A stretch of 64,000 nt of DNA from Siphonodentalium dalli. Lineage: Eukaryota > Mollusca > Scaphopoda > Gadilida > Siphonodentaliidae. Positions 44,301 through 56,633 of the stretch are shown piece after piece. The stretch is from positions 94,547,345 to 94,611,344 of the forward strand of contig CP136061.1 in assembly GCA_032622095.1 (NCBI GenBank), in the 5' to 3' direction. Every line of letters begins with the position of its first letter. Position 1 is the stretch's first letter. The notes below the pieces were generated by a model that was not told the DNA's origin, searched no databases, and worked only from the letters and a program-made list of their open reading frames with translations. The translations under genes and the position numbers were made by a program.

Positions 44301-44898
44301 TATGATGCTGAAACATGTCATAAGGCTACTACGTGATAACTTTTAGTCAGCAACTGGGACGGAATTTATCAGTGTTTCATTGATGGTGCCAGCTACGAGC
44401 TATATCTCGTAGGTAAATCAAATTATGTTTTCAATGAGTTAGATGACATGAGTGCTATACAGGTGCAAGCATAATTATTGTGTATAAGACAAAGCAGTGC
44501 ATGAAGTCACACATTATTCTGTTTCCAATATCCAAATTTCAATGAATACAAATTGCGCAGTAGTTGTATTTTTTATGACTTCAATGTGTCTTTCAGTGAC
44601 ATATAATGTTCATAGAAAGGCAGTTCCTATATTTATCGACCTATTTTGAAACAGGGAAAAATTCTAAAGCGAATATTATTAGGTGTATTTTGGTGCACAA
44701 ACCGCCAAGTAGATTTAACCCTTATACTAAATACTCATTGATGAGTAGTAATCCCTTAGGAAATGTTCAGATAATAAGTTCATCAAATGACCATTGTTGA
44801 ACTTAATTATTATCTAACATTTCCCACCATTGAATATGAATTCTTCCACACTTCTAGATCATACTCTCTGGCTTTGTCATCTGCTCATATAACCTTAA

Positions 44899-45280
44899 CC
44901 CTTTACCCAACAAACCGGCCAAAACCGGCCAAATAAAGCTTCAATAGCCTAAAATATCTTCGGTCTGTCTCAATAGAACCATACAAATATGGATATCATT
45001 GGAACCGGCTCCTTGACCACATTGTGATAGTTACAGTTATGCCCTGTGCCAATGCATTCTCTTATATATGCGAGTCGGCCATAGGTCGACTCGCATATAT
45101 AAGAGAATGCATTGGCCTAAAAAAAATCTTTTTTTACCATTTTTTCTTACATTCTTTAACAATTTTATAATTTTTAATGTGTTAAGCCAATGCATTCTCT
45201 TATATATGCGAGGCGACCTATGGTCGACTCGCATATATAAGAGAATGCATTGGCACAGGGCCCTTCTGTTGGGTAAAGGA
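44899..45280. mobile_element. piggyBac-like MITE, family D
   Basis: CCCTTTACCCAACA / TGTTGGGTAAAGGA with TTAA at 44895-44898 and 45281-45284. The right TTAA is shared with the next element. Confidence 0.88.
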
Positions 45281-45284
45281 TTAA

Positions 45285-45673
45285 AGGTACTCAATCCGAT
45301 CAGAGGGTCCTATATTACTATTTCTTTGGCTTCGGGGGTAAAAAATATTTGATTCGAGTCAAGGAACCCACACATCAAAGCTCAGTGATCAGATATCGAT
45401 TTTTTAAATTCGTTAATTTCTCGAGATCTGAGATTATTAACAATAATAACCACTTGATTTTAGAGTTATCCATCTTACACCCGCAATTTGTCTGTTTGAG
45501 CACAAGGCAGACTAAATTAGTGTCCCAGATCTCGAGAAATTAACGAATTTCAAAAATTTATATCTCATCACTCTGAGCTTTGATGTGTGGGTTCCTCGAC
45601 TTGAATAAAATATTTTTTACCCCCAAAGCCAAAGAAATAGTAATATAGGACCCTCTGATCGGATTGAGTACCT
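45285..45673. mobile_element. Family C TTAA element, full length
   Basis: AGGTACTCAATCCGATCAG / CTGATCGGATTGAGTACCT, TTAA at 45281-45284 and 45674-45677. The arms pair over about 140 bp. Confidence 0.88.
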
Positions 45674-45759
45674 TTAACATCCCTCCAAATGAATAATAGA
45701 CCATTACAATATTCCAATGTATAAATTTTATGACAAGAGTGGGAGAATCTATTTAGTAT

Positions 45760-46870
45760 AGAAAGGCAAGAAATGGAGAATAACTGCCAGGGAAAAGCTC
45801 TATCCCTGTAAATCTTCACTTTTCCGCAGATTCAAAATCTGATATCGAATCGGTAGCCATTATTGAAAGGAATCTCGAAAGGAATCTACTTGCAGTTTAA
45901 CATTAATTGTGTCCCCTTCTTACGTTATGCCCCTAGTTTTTTGTTACTTCATGTGTCCCGTCAGTGCATAGTATATAGGTTCTCAAGGTCAGTCGCGAGT
46001 ATGTTCCAAAAATATAAGAAATAAGTGTAAGCATTTAAAAAAATTGCATGTGCGATTCTTCATTTGGTTAATTTAACGCAAGACAAGTGTTCGGGTCGGC
46101 GGTGGACCGAAATTGACTTTTGCCAAATATTTTGTCAGATGAAAATATTATTTCCAAATTATTTCAGAAATTGCCGAATTCTATCAGTTTCTGCAACATT
46201 GAGTCTTATTTCGACAATCGCTGTTTGAGCGACTTTTGATATCGATATGAGTTATAAGGGTTGATTCATCAGAAGGCACATCAAAACAAAGAGAATTAGC
46301 TACTAGTGCTATTGGTACTAATTAACTCCATCTTGATAGGTGCTAACATTTCTTAATCCTTATAACACACACTAATACAATTATATTGTAAGAGTTTCCT
46401 GAAATGAATGGTATTGATTGACCGATATATTTCAAATTACTTTTGCCAAATGAAAATATTTTTTGCCAACTGTGAATTATTTTAGCCATTGGCAAATTTG
46501 GTAAGTGACAGCGCAAACCTTACGTGTGTTGTGACAAATATCGCAAATGCAATACTTTCACTTTCAATTTCATAATAACTGCAGTTAAACTCAGAGCTAG
46601 CCGATGCAGAGATGGTAGATCATTGGCAAGCACCTCAAAAAATAAATAATCAAATTATAAACCTCGTGCTTTTCAAATGAAAATTGGCCTGGGAAATTGA
46701 CTTTTCGTGGTCTTGGTCTATTTTTACAGAATATATTTTGGATGGTGTCATAGCTCAAATTAAGTGAACAAATCTGAATGCATGTACATTGTATGAATGG
46801 AGATTAAATTATTTATCTTAAATAATATAAATATATTGTACTCTTGAACTTGATCAAATTTCATTACACA
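45760..46870. other. Intron with dispersed TTTTGCCAAAT-rich repeat
   Basis: 46090-46500 has several TTTTGCCAAATGAAAATATT-like blocks, also found near 53.65, 54.58, 55.44 and 57.41 kb. No gene recognised. Confidence 0.45.
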
Positions 46871-46878
46871 ACACTTAC

Positions 46879-47001
46879 CGACGTCACATTTGAAGCCAGA
46901 CCAGCCATCGTTACATGAGCATGTGTATGTTCCTGGTTGATTTGTGCATGTACCGTAGCGACAGTATGTACTTTTAGTGCTCGCCGCACACTCATTCACA
47001 T
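46879..47001 (-). CDS. EGF exon 7
   Basis: The acceptor CTTACAG precedes ATGTGAATGAG (DVNEC) and the donor is GTAAGT. The exon is 123 bp, phase 1-1, with six cysteines, CTNQPGTYTC and CNDGWSGFKC. It is a canonical calcium-binding EGF repeat. The following intron (6.4 kb) is the longest between EGF exons in the window and is largely mobile elements. Confidence 0.9.
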
Positions 47002-47209
47002 CTGTAAGATAAATTCATCAAACATGGATTTCTCAGTCTTGATGCATTGATAAATTCATGACCATTATAGATAATGAAAGTGACAAAATGTGCGCCATTA
47101 GTCACCTGCCGAAAGCGAAAGAAGTGACAAAATGTGTACCATAATATTGCACATTATTTTGCTTCTGGCACTTTCAGCATGCGCCAAAAGCACTGTTAGG
47201 AAGTGTCCC

Positions 47210-47600
47210 TAATAGTATTCTATTATACTATCCCGCACGGTGGCTAGCATCACCAAATTACCCCTCTTGGAACCTCATTCTGCTTAGGCCTCAACTGGTA
47301 TGGGAGACCTATGATCAGATTAAAGTTCTCCAGTTGAATTTGGTGATGTTCATGCACCCATTAGTCAATTCAATTATGCAATTTACCTTCCGCAAATTAG
47401 GGGATATAGAAACTTAAAAGAAGGGGAAAAAGTAACTAAAAACAATGTTAATTTTAGACTATAGATACTTACCAGAAGATGAGGCCTAAGCAGGTCCCCA
47501 GAGGGTGAATTTGGTGATACTTGCCCGCTGTGAGGGATATATAAGCCTTCACTAAATTCACCCTTTGAAGTTATGAAACACATGAGATGGGGGGACCAGT
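47210..47600. mobile_element. Decayed longer family E relative
   Basis: Fragments of two GAATGAGG palindromes and the long E internal region (GGGGATATAGAAACTTAAAAG). Confidence 0.5.
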
Positions 47601-47810
47601 CAGGAGAAAATGTGAATATTTTAATTGTCACTGAAAAGTAGCCATTTCCTTGCCCCTGAGACAAGAGGCATGAACTATTAAGCTTCATATAGAACGCAAA
47701 TTGAATTGGAACGTGTTTCTTTGACCTCAAGTTAGACAAGTTAATGAATTAAAAATATGTAAGCGACACAACGCATAATTTAAAATGCGAATACAGAGCG
47801 GCTGATTCTC

Positions 47811-48370
47811 AACTGGCAGGTCATTGAAAACAGCTTTTGATTGACAAGGCATTGAATGCCATAATCACAGTAGAACTAATAACTTTTGTTTTTACATGCA
47901 TGGTAAATCTTGCGACAGAATAGTCAAGTAGATAACAATTTGTTGTGCCAGGAAATTTCCCGACATCAGCTGGAAAAGTTTTTGGCGGAAATGCTGACCA
48001 TATGGTATTGTTTACATGGATTGAGGCCCAAAAGAGGGTAAAGGTACAACCACTGCATATCTGTATACCTGATGCCAAACTGGCGCAAATTCTAACTGTT
48101 ACTACATGTTCCAAACTGTATATGGAAAGGCAGGAAAGATGACCACATGGCATTGTTGACACTGATCGAGGTTCCAAAGAAGTGAAGATCTTTAAAACCG
48201 ACACTTAATTGGCACAAAATACGACATTATTACTGGCAAGACTTTTTATGGTGAAAAGTTTGCGGCCACTGACCATTAGAGTAAAGAGTTTGGTGCATTG
48301 TCTAAGTTTTCTGTGGTCGATGGCACGAGTTTTCAGGTCTGCCAGAGGATCAAAAAGCTAAATTATATTG
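47811..48370 (+). pseudogene. Decayed coding-like region, unidentified
   Basis: The plus strand reads in broken frames as VPGNFPTSAGKVFGGNADHM, then DRGSKEVKIFKTD, and after a shift LIGTKYDIITGKTFYGEKF and GALSKFSVVDGTSFQVCQR. Stops and frameshifts interrupt it. The amino-acid composition looks like real protein, so it may be a processed pseudogene or old transposon. No family recognised. Confidence 0.25.
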
Positions 48371-48886
48371 GCTGATCCCTATGCATTGGGCCACACTTAT
48401 AAGATTTTGTGTTTCCCCTCTCCCTACCCTAAATTTTTTACTTGGGTAGGTAGGTAGGTAAAATATTATTTATTGTTTTTGCCAAAACTACAGTAGTTAT
48501 ATCGGAAAGTATTTATAGGCCTTTGGAATATGGTTTGATTATTAAAAGATCATGTCAGAACTGGTACTTCATGTTTTATTAAGTTTAAATGAATTAAATT
48601 AACAACTTAAGGTTTCACACACGAAGGTCAACAGTGTGAAATATTTGATATGAGACAAGTCATGGATAGGAAAATTCATTTCTTAATTATTGGTTCTATA
48701 GGCACCTGTGATGCATCACATTCAAGGACTATCTACATTTAGTTCACTGGTGAGCATTGCGACATTTGGAGTCTTCAATTACTCTATAGAACCTTTCCTG
48801 GAAGTCTGTTAGTGGGTAGTCATACCACTTAAAATGTATCCAAATGGAGACCGACAGTCGAGCACGACTAATTTATTTAGTTGAAA

Positions 48887-49230
48887 TTATAGCACTCTGC
48901 AGTCCTGGTTCACTTTCAGTGACAAGAATTTCACAAATTTCAATTTTGGGTCGAAGTCCATTATCACCCGAATAGCTTCGCCCGAATCGCACGAAAATAC
49001 ATTGACAGTGTCCGTTCCGGTTTGCGAAACGCTGACAGCTACCACGCTGTTTTTCAACTTCACCTCCGTGACCTCGTCATTGCCGGTTAGCAAACTTTCC
49101 AACACATCGGACCACGTGCGTTCTGTGTCATATTCACGGATCCTATTCTTAATTAATGTCGTATTTTTGTCGCCATTTTTCAAAACGATGTTAACACAGA
49201 GACTTGCAGATATTTTCTGCTTTTTAGCAG
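48887..49230 (-). CDS. Unidentified open frame in a CpG-rich island
   Basis: A 98-codon frame (IREYDTERTWSDVLESLLTG ... VVAVSVSQTG ... FVKFLSLKVNQDCRVL) extends about 20 codons further upstream to AKKQKISAS without an ATG. An ATG in another frame at about 49228 (MDYSLLKSRKYLQ) would join it by one frameshift. The surrounding 48900-49450 is unusually rich in CpG, like an unmethylated promoter. It may be the first exon of a nested gene or a transposon 5' end. No domain recognised. Confidence 0.35.
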
Positions 49231-49941
49231 ACTATAATCCATCGCGAAATGTCAACAAACATCACCCGGAAGTTTAACGTCGGTAAAGCGAAAAAGCAAA
49301 AACACGGAATTAAAAAACACCGGAAATGGACCGGAGGAATGCCGATTTCCGGAACATGAATATAAATAATTTTTTACAAACGAGACGCAAATAATAATCT
49401 CAGTCGGCGGGTTTAAAATGGGGCGGTCGAGCGAGGGGAAACAAACATATTATTAATTATGGCCTTGTAAGGCCACAGTTTTCTTTTATATCAATTTACC
49501 TTCCTTGTGACTCTAACACTATAATGAACTTAATGCACTGTTCGCAGATTGTGAATGTATTCAACTGACACTTCAACATTTCATGCTATGTGGTACTGAT
49601 CACGTCTTATTCAGGCATCAAATGCATAATTCCTTGCAACCTGTTAATAGTTAGTGCCGGTGGTCACCATTCGTGGGCAAAAGGGGGTTGAGTTCAGTCT
49701 GTGGTCGTTTTGCAGTCAAATACAAAGTCATGGTTGGGGAGAGGAATGAGGCCACTCGATGGCCGGCCTACCATGGTAGCGGAAACCATATGTCCTCGTC
49801 AACGATTATTTAGGATAGAAATGGTTATGAATAAAACATAAAAAATTAAATTCATCAGCCCACCCCAATTTTCAAAAAAAGTTGGATGAAAATCAAATAA
49901 TTTATTTATATTAGCCTCATATATGAGATCAGTTATGTTAA

Positions 49942-50118
49942 CCCTTTCAGTGCCAAGTCCGATTTTTGTATCAACCCATATTTCCTTGATCATTTTTCAA
50001 ATTTATTGATTAGAATAATGTGATACATTGATGGAAAGAGCTCTTAGAGCTCTTTCCATTAATGTATCACATTATTATAATCAATAAATTTTAAAAATGA
50101 TCAAGGAAATATGTGTTT
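49942..50118. mobile_element. piggyBac-like end (family I) joined to a palindrome
   Basis: TTAA then CCCTTTCAGTGCCAAGTCC, the same end seen in the 54.8-56.05 kb duplication. It is followed by a perfect hairpin (TTCCTTGATCATTTTTCAAA ... complement), loop at GAGCTCTTAGAGCTC (50039-50053). Confidence 0.7.
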
Positions 50119-50402
50119 CCCACGCGGAAATAAACAAATTAAATAGAATGGTTGTCCAAAAGTTTGACAGTCTATAATAGTATCATTTCTTAGCAGTTTT
50201 AAAAATGTTTGTCTTTTTTTGGTATCAACTAGTGGTGTAGGTGTTATATTCTAGTCATATTATTCAAAGCCATTATGATTGTATTTCGATGTTTTGCAAT
50301 GATTTTGACATTGTAGACTTCTAATTGTCACATGGGATGAAATTGACTGATACATAGCGACAAAATTGAACAGGTTCACAGAATTCAATAATTCACACTT
50401 AC

Positions 50403-50519
50403 CCTCTTCACAAGACGGCCCCGTCCAGCCCTCGTCACATGTACATATGTAGCTTCCGGGTGTGTTAGTACAGGTTCCCAGAACACAGTACGTCGACCGA
50501 CTCAAACACTCGTTAATAT
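50403..50519 (-). CDS. EGF exon 6
   Basis: The acceptor TTTTTCAG precedes ATATTAACGAG (DINEC) and the donor is GTAAGT. The exon is 117 bp, phase 1-1, with six cysteines, CTNTPGSYIC (full hydroxylation consensus) and CDEGWTGPSC. It is a canonical calcium-binding EGF repeat. Confidence 0.9.
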
Positions 50520-50579
50520 CTGAAAAACAAAATATAGAGGATATCTTGTGTTTTAAGTGAAAACTAGAGGTTGGGCTGT

Positions 50580-51100
50580 CCCAGTGGGACTAAGGATACC
50601 ACTTATAGTGTAATTGGGATACATTAATTTAAGAGTAGCCATATTAAAGTGATGTTAAACACTCCGATAGTGTGCGCAAAAAATTGAGAATAAACTTACT
50701 CAAAGTAGTTACTTTTTACAAATATTAATCCAAATTGACAAATTACATCGTGATTCTTATATATTAATTACATGCAATGACTCTGATGGAGAAATCATTT
50801 GCGTTAGTTTATCGATCAACATGTAAATATTTACAATTGGGCATATTTCAGATGATGGTTTCTATGGAGTGGTATGGTCGATTTCCTTGAAATATTTGTA
50901 GATGTTATATTTTGCCAGTTGGCATAGCACCCAAATACTAACTTGCCAGTTTCACGCACCAAAACAAGTACATAATATGTCTTTACCATAATTGTTATTT
51001 GTAAAAAAAAATTTAAGGAATACAAGCTCGGACAAAATTGTAGATGGTGGGAAAAATTAAAAAAAAGGGTGATAACTCCACTAAAAAAAGTCAGATCGAG
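50580..51100. repeat. Dispersed repeats O and N
   Basis: 50750-50990 is the inverse of 3590-3860; 51050-51095 carries the GGTGATAACTCCACTAAAAA block of family N. Confidence 0.55.
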
Positions 51101-51245
51101 CATTGGCCTAACAATATTTACCTTGACCTTGTAAGCCTTTGCTTTCTGTTGTATATGCGAGGCTCCCTATGGGAGACTCGCATTTATAACAGAATGCATC
51201 TTTAATGCTGCACCAGTGCAGCTCCTGTCATGAAAGGATTGAGAA
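51100..51245. mobile_element. Family D' element, partial
   Basis: One hairpin and the right end CTCCTGTCATGAAAGGATTGA. Confidence 0.55.
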
Positions 51246-51280
51246 CTTGATAGAAGTATCCATTGAACAGGGTTTTTGGT

Positions 51281-51530
51281 ATGCAGACCTACTTTGATCC
51301 CGGTAACAATATGGGCGGGTCCAATTTCAAGTGCAACCGTTTCCTTGACCTTGCTCATATAGGCATGTTTCTGGACTTCGACTGATCCGACTCAAATTTG
51401 TTATGTATAGGCCTACTTTGATCTCGGGAATAATATGGGCAAGTCAAATTTCACGTGCGACCATGTCTTTGACCTTGACCTCGCTCATATAGGCATGTTT
51501 CTGGACCAATCGAACAATAGTTTTTTTTTC
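51281..51530. repeat. 124-bp tandem duplication
   Basis: Two units starting near CCTACTTTGATC (51288, 51412), each ending CTCATATAGGCATGTTTCTG. Confidence 0.75.
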
Positions 51531-51699
51531 TCCTAAGGCGATCACAAAGAAATCCCTAAATAACCCGGACAAAGTAATAATTGTGGTGGACAATTGAGTT
51601 CTAACAACAGTAGCTTGATCAAATTAATAATGTAAATAACAATGAAATTCAAAGAATGGCACCCCCCCTAGAAATTCAAGCACTATACAGGCCATGGTC

Positions 51700-51909
51700 A
51701 TTTGTCAAAACCTGTACCAGTACATTCTATTATATATACAAGTCTCCCATATGGAGCATCGCATATATAAGAGAATGCACTGGCTTTCAAGATCAAGGTA
51801 AATAATACTGTTAGGCCAATGTATTCTCTCTGATATGCCTCGCATATATAAGAGAATGCATTGACACAGAGTTTTCGCAAAATTTGAGGAAGCTCCAGTC
51901 ATGAATGGG
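51700..51909. mobile_element. Family D' element abutting the donor of EGF exon 5
   Basis: Two hairpin remnants and a right end GCTCCAGTCATGAATGGG followed by TAAA on the plus strand (TTTA on the transcribed strand), 10 bases into the intron. The left end is unclear. Confidence 0.6.
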
Positions 51910-51918
51910 TAAACGTGC

Positions 51919-52044
51919 CTTCATCGCATGCATCTCCTTGCCACCCAGGATCACACCTGCAGCTGTAATCTCCATTCAAGTTTGTGCAGCTTCCGTGGAG
52001 ACAGTACAACTCGGTAGCAGTGGTGGCGTCACATTCGTTCAAAT
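51919..52044 (-). CDS. EGF exon 5, with apparent GC splice donor
   Basis: The acceptor GATTACAG precedes ATTTGAACGAATG (DLNEC). The motif CTNLNGDYSC and six cysteines define a calcium-binding EGF repeat. After the expected phase-1 end (GAA G) the intron begins GCACGT, not GT. The nearest GT, four bases further in (GTTTAC), would end the exon in phase 2 and break the frame into every neighbouring exon, so a GC-AG intron is the simpler reading. A terminus of the CATGA-ended hairpin repeat lies within about ten bases of this donor. Confidence 0.8.
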
Positions 52045-52316
52045 CTGTAATCAGATGATGGACAATAGACATCTTAAATTTCATATAATGAACTACTACT
52101 GATAAGAATTATGAATAACTTTATAGTAGTAAAAAATTGTCGGACAGTCCAAAAACCTTTTCGCAGAATTGACAAAGAGTTCGTTTGTGAGAATATAGTG
52201 GCGTTCAAACTTCTTGCCACTCATAGTAATGTGATATAGTTATGTTTGACTTGATTATTTTGTACTAATTATGTTGTTATCAGGTCATAGTCAGTGGTAA
52301 GCTTGATGATTGCATG

Positions 52317-52570
52317 CAAGCCTTGAAATAGTGTGTCTGTCATTTGCAGAATGAGGTCCCCAGAGGGTGAATTTAGTGATGCTACCCCGCATAGCGGGCT
52401 AGCATCACCAAATTCACCCTCTGGGGACCTCATTCTGCTTACTCCTCAGCAGAATGAGGTTCCCAGAGGGTGAATTTGGTGATGCTAGCCCACTATGCGG
52501 GGTAGCATCACTAAATTCACCCTCTGGGGACCTCATTCTGCAAATGACAGACACCCTATTTCAAGGCTTG
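52317..52570. mobile_element. hAT-like MITE, family E
   Basis: CAAGCCTTG / CAAGGCTTG ends, 8-bp duplication with one mismatch (ATTGCATG / TTTGCATG), two palindromes. Confidence 0.85.
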
Positions 52571-52724
52571 TTTGCATGCAAAGCTTGATTGCCCTGATGC
52601 TCAAAACAGTAATTGAAACTACGGATATGGAAAAACGACAACGGATAGAAAAAACACAAATTCTAGTGTCGTGGAACCATATTCGACACACTATTTGCAG
52701 GCTTGCATACAGGGATGTACAATA

Positions 52725-53264
52725 ATGCTCTAAGTAATCGATTCCTTAACCACAGCAGAATTATGGGTAACTTTTCAGGATTTAGTTGGAAATATGGCTT
52801 GTTGCCATTCATCGGAAAGCTCTCCCCGAGAGCTTTACGATGAATGGCAACAAGCCATATTTCCAACTATATCCTGAAAACATTGTATTATCAACTTATT
52901 TGATGAAATAAACTGTGAACATGTTGTTTTTGTTGAGATATCGACGTTTGTTCTGTGCTAAAGTTTCTGCACAAAGTCAATTATTTTCAATGGAAGTGGA
53001 ACAAGATATATTTAGATATCGAGTTATTCCCCTTCCATTGAAAATAAACTTAAGTTTGAATTCTGTTGCATTCTGGGAGCCATAACGGGGAAATGATTTA
53101 ATGATATTTCTATTACTCTATGGGCACCTTCTGAGACACAGACGTTCCAAATGGTGATCAATTATAGTATTTTAATCATATTTTATGGCACAGATTGTTA
53201 TTAAAACCGTATATCAAGGCACTATAAAACAAAATAATTGGTGACTCGAAAATTAAGTGGGCCT
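52725..53264. mobile_element. Family A MITE fused to family B
   Basis: The A element starts CAATAATGCTCTAAGTAATC and loses its right end at about 52879, where family B begins (ACATTGTATTATCAACTTA). B ends AATTAAGTGGGCCT before TTAA (53265-53268). Confidence 0.65.
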
Positions 53265-53328
53265 TTAAGCTCATGTAATTTCTGGATAAAATGATCACGA
53301 ATGTGGTTAGTTTGTGTAACAATCCTAC

Positions 53329-53451
53329 CTTGAAAACATGTCGGTCCAGTGTAGCCTTCATTACATATACAAGTGTGGGAGCCGAAAGTGTTGGTGCAAT
53401 CGCCATGGTAACAGTAACTGCTGACCACAGAAGGGTGACACTCATCAAGGT
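53329..53451 (-). CDS. EGF exon 4
   Basis: The acceptor TTTTGCAG precedes ACCTTGATGAG (DLDEC) and the donor is GTAGGA. The exon is 123 bp, phase 1-1. The C3-C4 segment CTNTFGSHTC has His where the hydroxylation consensus has Tyr or Phe, a small departure from its neighbours. Six cysteines are present. A TTAA-type element ends about 65 bp into the downstream intron. Confidence 0.86.
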
Positions 53452-53920
53452 CTGCAAAAAATTACCTAGAGTTATATAATTTGTTCATAAAACTGATCTT
53501 AAACATTATGGTGTCATTTATAAAAGACATTCATGGCTTCGTTCACATTCGTAATCAGCTATTAACTTTAAGAAATCAAGTGTTTTGTGTTATAAAATAT
53601 GATTTTTACATTTCTCCATACAACATGTTCTAATAATATAATCAGAGTTGGCGCTGGACCAAAATTTTCTCTTGCCAAAATTTTGCCAAATGAAATTATT
53701 TTTTGCCAAATTAAAAAAAATATTCTCCAAATTTAATTGCGCGTATAATTGGGGAAATTATTGTGTTTTAATCTTTAGTCTTTACAGACACAGGTAAAAT
53801 GAGCTACTAGAAAAGCAAGTTAGTATTTTTAATAATATCAAAGTGACAATAAATATCTAAGTGGCACCTGCCTGGAAACTACATTTAATGTTGCTACAGA
53901 GTCAAATCAAGCAAGCATAT

Positions 53921-54349
53921 GTGACCCGCCATATCAAATCCAGTCGTAAGTCGGGATTTTTTTACCCTGTGCCAATGCATTCTCTTATATATGCGAGTCG
54001 ACCATAGGTCGCCTCGCATATATAAGAGAATGCATTGGCCTAACAATTTTTTATAATTTTTTTTAAATAAATGTTTCTTACAATTTTTAGGACATAAAAT
54101 AAAAAACATCCATTACCCTGCAGTGAGCCCCACACATATATAGAAGCATATAGAAGAGTGTCGTCTGCTCATGTTTGTCTGGGGCTCTGTATGGGTGAAA
54201 TTATAAAATTGTTAAAGAATACAAGAAAAAATTATTAAAATTGTAAAAAATTGTTAGGCCAATACATTCTCTTATATATATATAAGAGAATGCATTGGCA
54301 CAGGGTAAAAAAATCCCGACTTACGACTGGATTTGATATGGCGGGTCAC
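53921..54349. mobile_element. Element with about 65-bp inverted ends (TGTGACCCGCC)
   Basis: TGTGACCCGCCATATCAAAT ... and its exact complement bound a 0.43-kb element with two D-type hairpins. TA precedes and follows. Matching sites at about 55205 and 56070 lack it. Confidence 0.8.
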
Positions 54350-56633
54350 ATATTATTTCGCCTTGTATTACTGCTAAAATCAACAAGCCATAAATTAATC
54401 CATCATCATTCACAATCTGCTGATTAACCTATTGTCTTATACTCGCTGGTAATATAACACTGACATCATAAATAATGTCGCCATTAATATGCATTGTTAC
54501 AATGACTATATACATGGATCCATAATCCAAACAGACAATAGTTGACATCCCATAATTAAAAACTCACTTGCCAAAATTTTTGTCAAATAAAATTATTTTC
54601 TGCCAAATTAAAAAAAATATTTTCCAAATTTAATTGCGCGTATAATTGGGGAAATTATTGTGTTTTAATCTTTAGTCTTTACAGACACAGGTAAAATGAG
54701 CTACTAGAAAAGCAAGTTAGTATTTTAATAAATATCAAAGTAACAATAAATATCTAAGCGACACGTACTTGGAAACTAGTGCCAGGTCCGATTTTTGTAT
54801 CAACCCATATACCCTGTGCCAATGCATTCTCTTATATATGCGAATCGACCATAGGTCGCCTCGCATATATAAGAGGATGCATTGGCCTAACAATTTTTCA
54901 TCATTTGTTATTATTTTTTACAATTATTTACAATTTTAATAATTTGTTCTTATATTCCGCTTTAACAGACTTATTTTGTAAGTTTAGTGCCAGGGAATCT
55001 TACGTTTTTCATGGGCATCAAAATTATTACTATGAATACTTGGTGATAGTTTTGAGTTATAACATGCCCCTAAGGTTTTATCCAGTTTGTTTTTAAATTC
55101 GCTATTGCATGCTTAAATTTTTTAGGGCCGATTTTACAGACCGTAAATTAGGGCCGATGAGATCGGCCCCTGGCACTGAAAGGGTTAATGTTGCTACAGA
55201 GTCAATCAAGCATACATATTATTTCGCCTTGTATTACTGCTAATATCAACAAGCCATAAATTAATCCATCATCATTCACAATCTGCTGATTAATCTATTG
55301 TCTTATACTCGCTGGTAATATAACACTGACATCATAAATAATGTCGCCATTAATATGCATTGTTACAATGACTATATACATGGATCCATAATCCAAACAG
55401 ACAATAGTTGACATCCCATAATTAAAAACTCACATGCCAAAATTTTTGTCAAATAAAATTATTTTCTGCCAAATTAAAAAAAATATTTTCCAAATTTAAT
55501 TGCGCGTATAATTGGGGAAATTATTGTGTTTTAATCTTTAGTCTTTACAGACACAGGTAAAATGAGCTACTAGAAAAGCAAGTTAGTATTTTAATAAATA
55601 TCAAAGTAACAATAAATATCTAAGCGACACGTACTTGGAAACTAGTGCCAGGTCCGATTTTTGTATCAACCCATATACCCTGTGCCAATGCATTCTCTTA
55701 TATATGCGAATCGACCATAGGTCGCCTCGCATATATAAGAGGATGCATTGGCCTAACAATTTTTCATCATTTGTTATTATTTTTTACAATTATTTACAAT
55801 TTTAATAATTTGTTCTTATATTCTTTAACAGACTTATTTTGTAAGTTTAGTGCCAGGGAATCTTACGTTTTTCATGGGCATCAAAATTATTACTATGAAT
55901 ACTTGGTGATAGTTTTGAGTTATAACATGCCCCTAAGGTTTTATCCAGTTTGTTTTTAAATTCGCTATTGCATGCTTAAATTTTTTAGGGCCAATTTTAC
56001 AGACCGTAAATTAGGGCCGATGAGATCGGCCCCTGGCACTGAAAGGGTTAATGTTGCTACAGAGTCAAATCAAGCATACATATTATTTCGCCTTGTATTA
56101 CTGCTAATATCAACAAGCCATAAATTAATCCATCATCATTCACAATCTGCTGATTAACCTATTGTCTTATACTCGCTGGTAATATAACACTGACATCATA
56201 AATAATGTCGCCATTAATATGCATTGTTACAATGACTATATACATGGATCCATAATCCAAACAGACAAAGGGAGGATTAACTGTCAAAACAAATTAATAA
56301 TTACCTTTGCGATATCTACATTGATATCATGTTACAAAGTACTTATACAACAGTCTCAATGACAAATTTACAAAACATCGCCTTTTTTTCCGACTCACGT
56401 TTTAACCATGGTCGATTAGCTGTTTGATGAAAGTTTGATTATGACAGAAAGATGGGATTACAGTTTGGTGAAAACTAAAGAAAATTACATATAACTGTCA
56501 TCATAACAGTGCTGACTGAATGATTGTGCTACATGTAATTGATAGATTTCTTGTTTTGGTTTCCCATGCATTGTATTGTCTGTATTTCGGCACATGTGAC
56601 AAATAACCCACGTCCGATAATGTTTTATGACTA

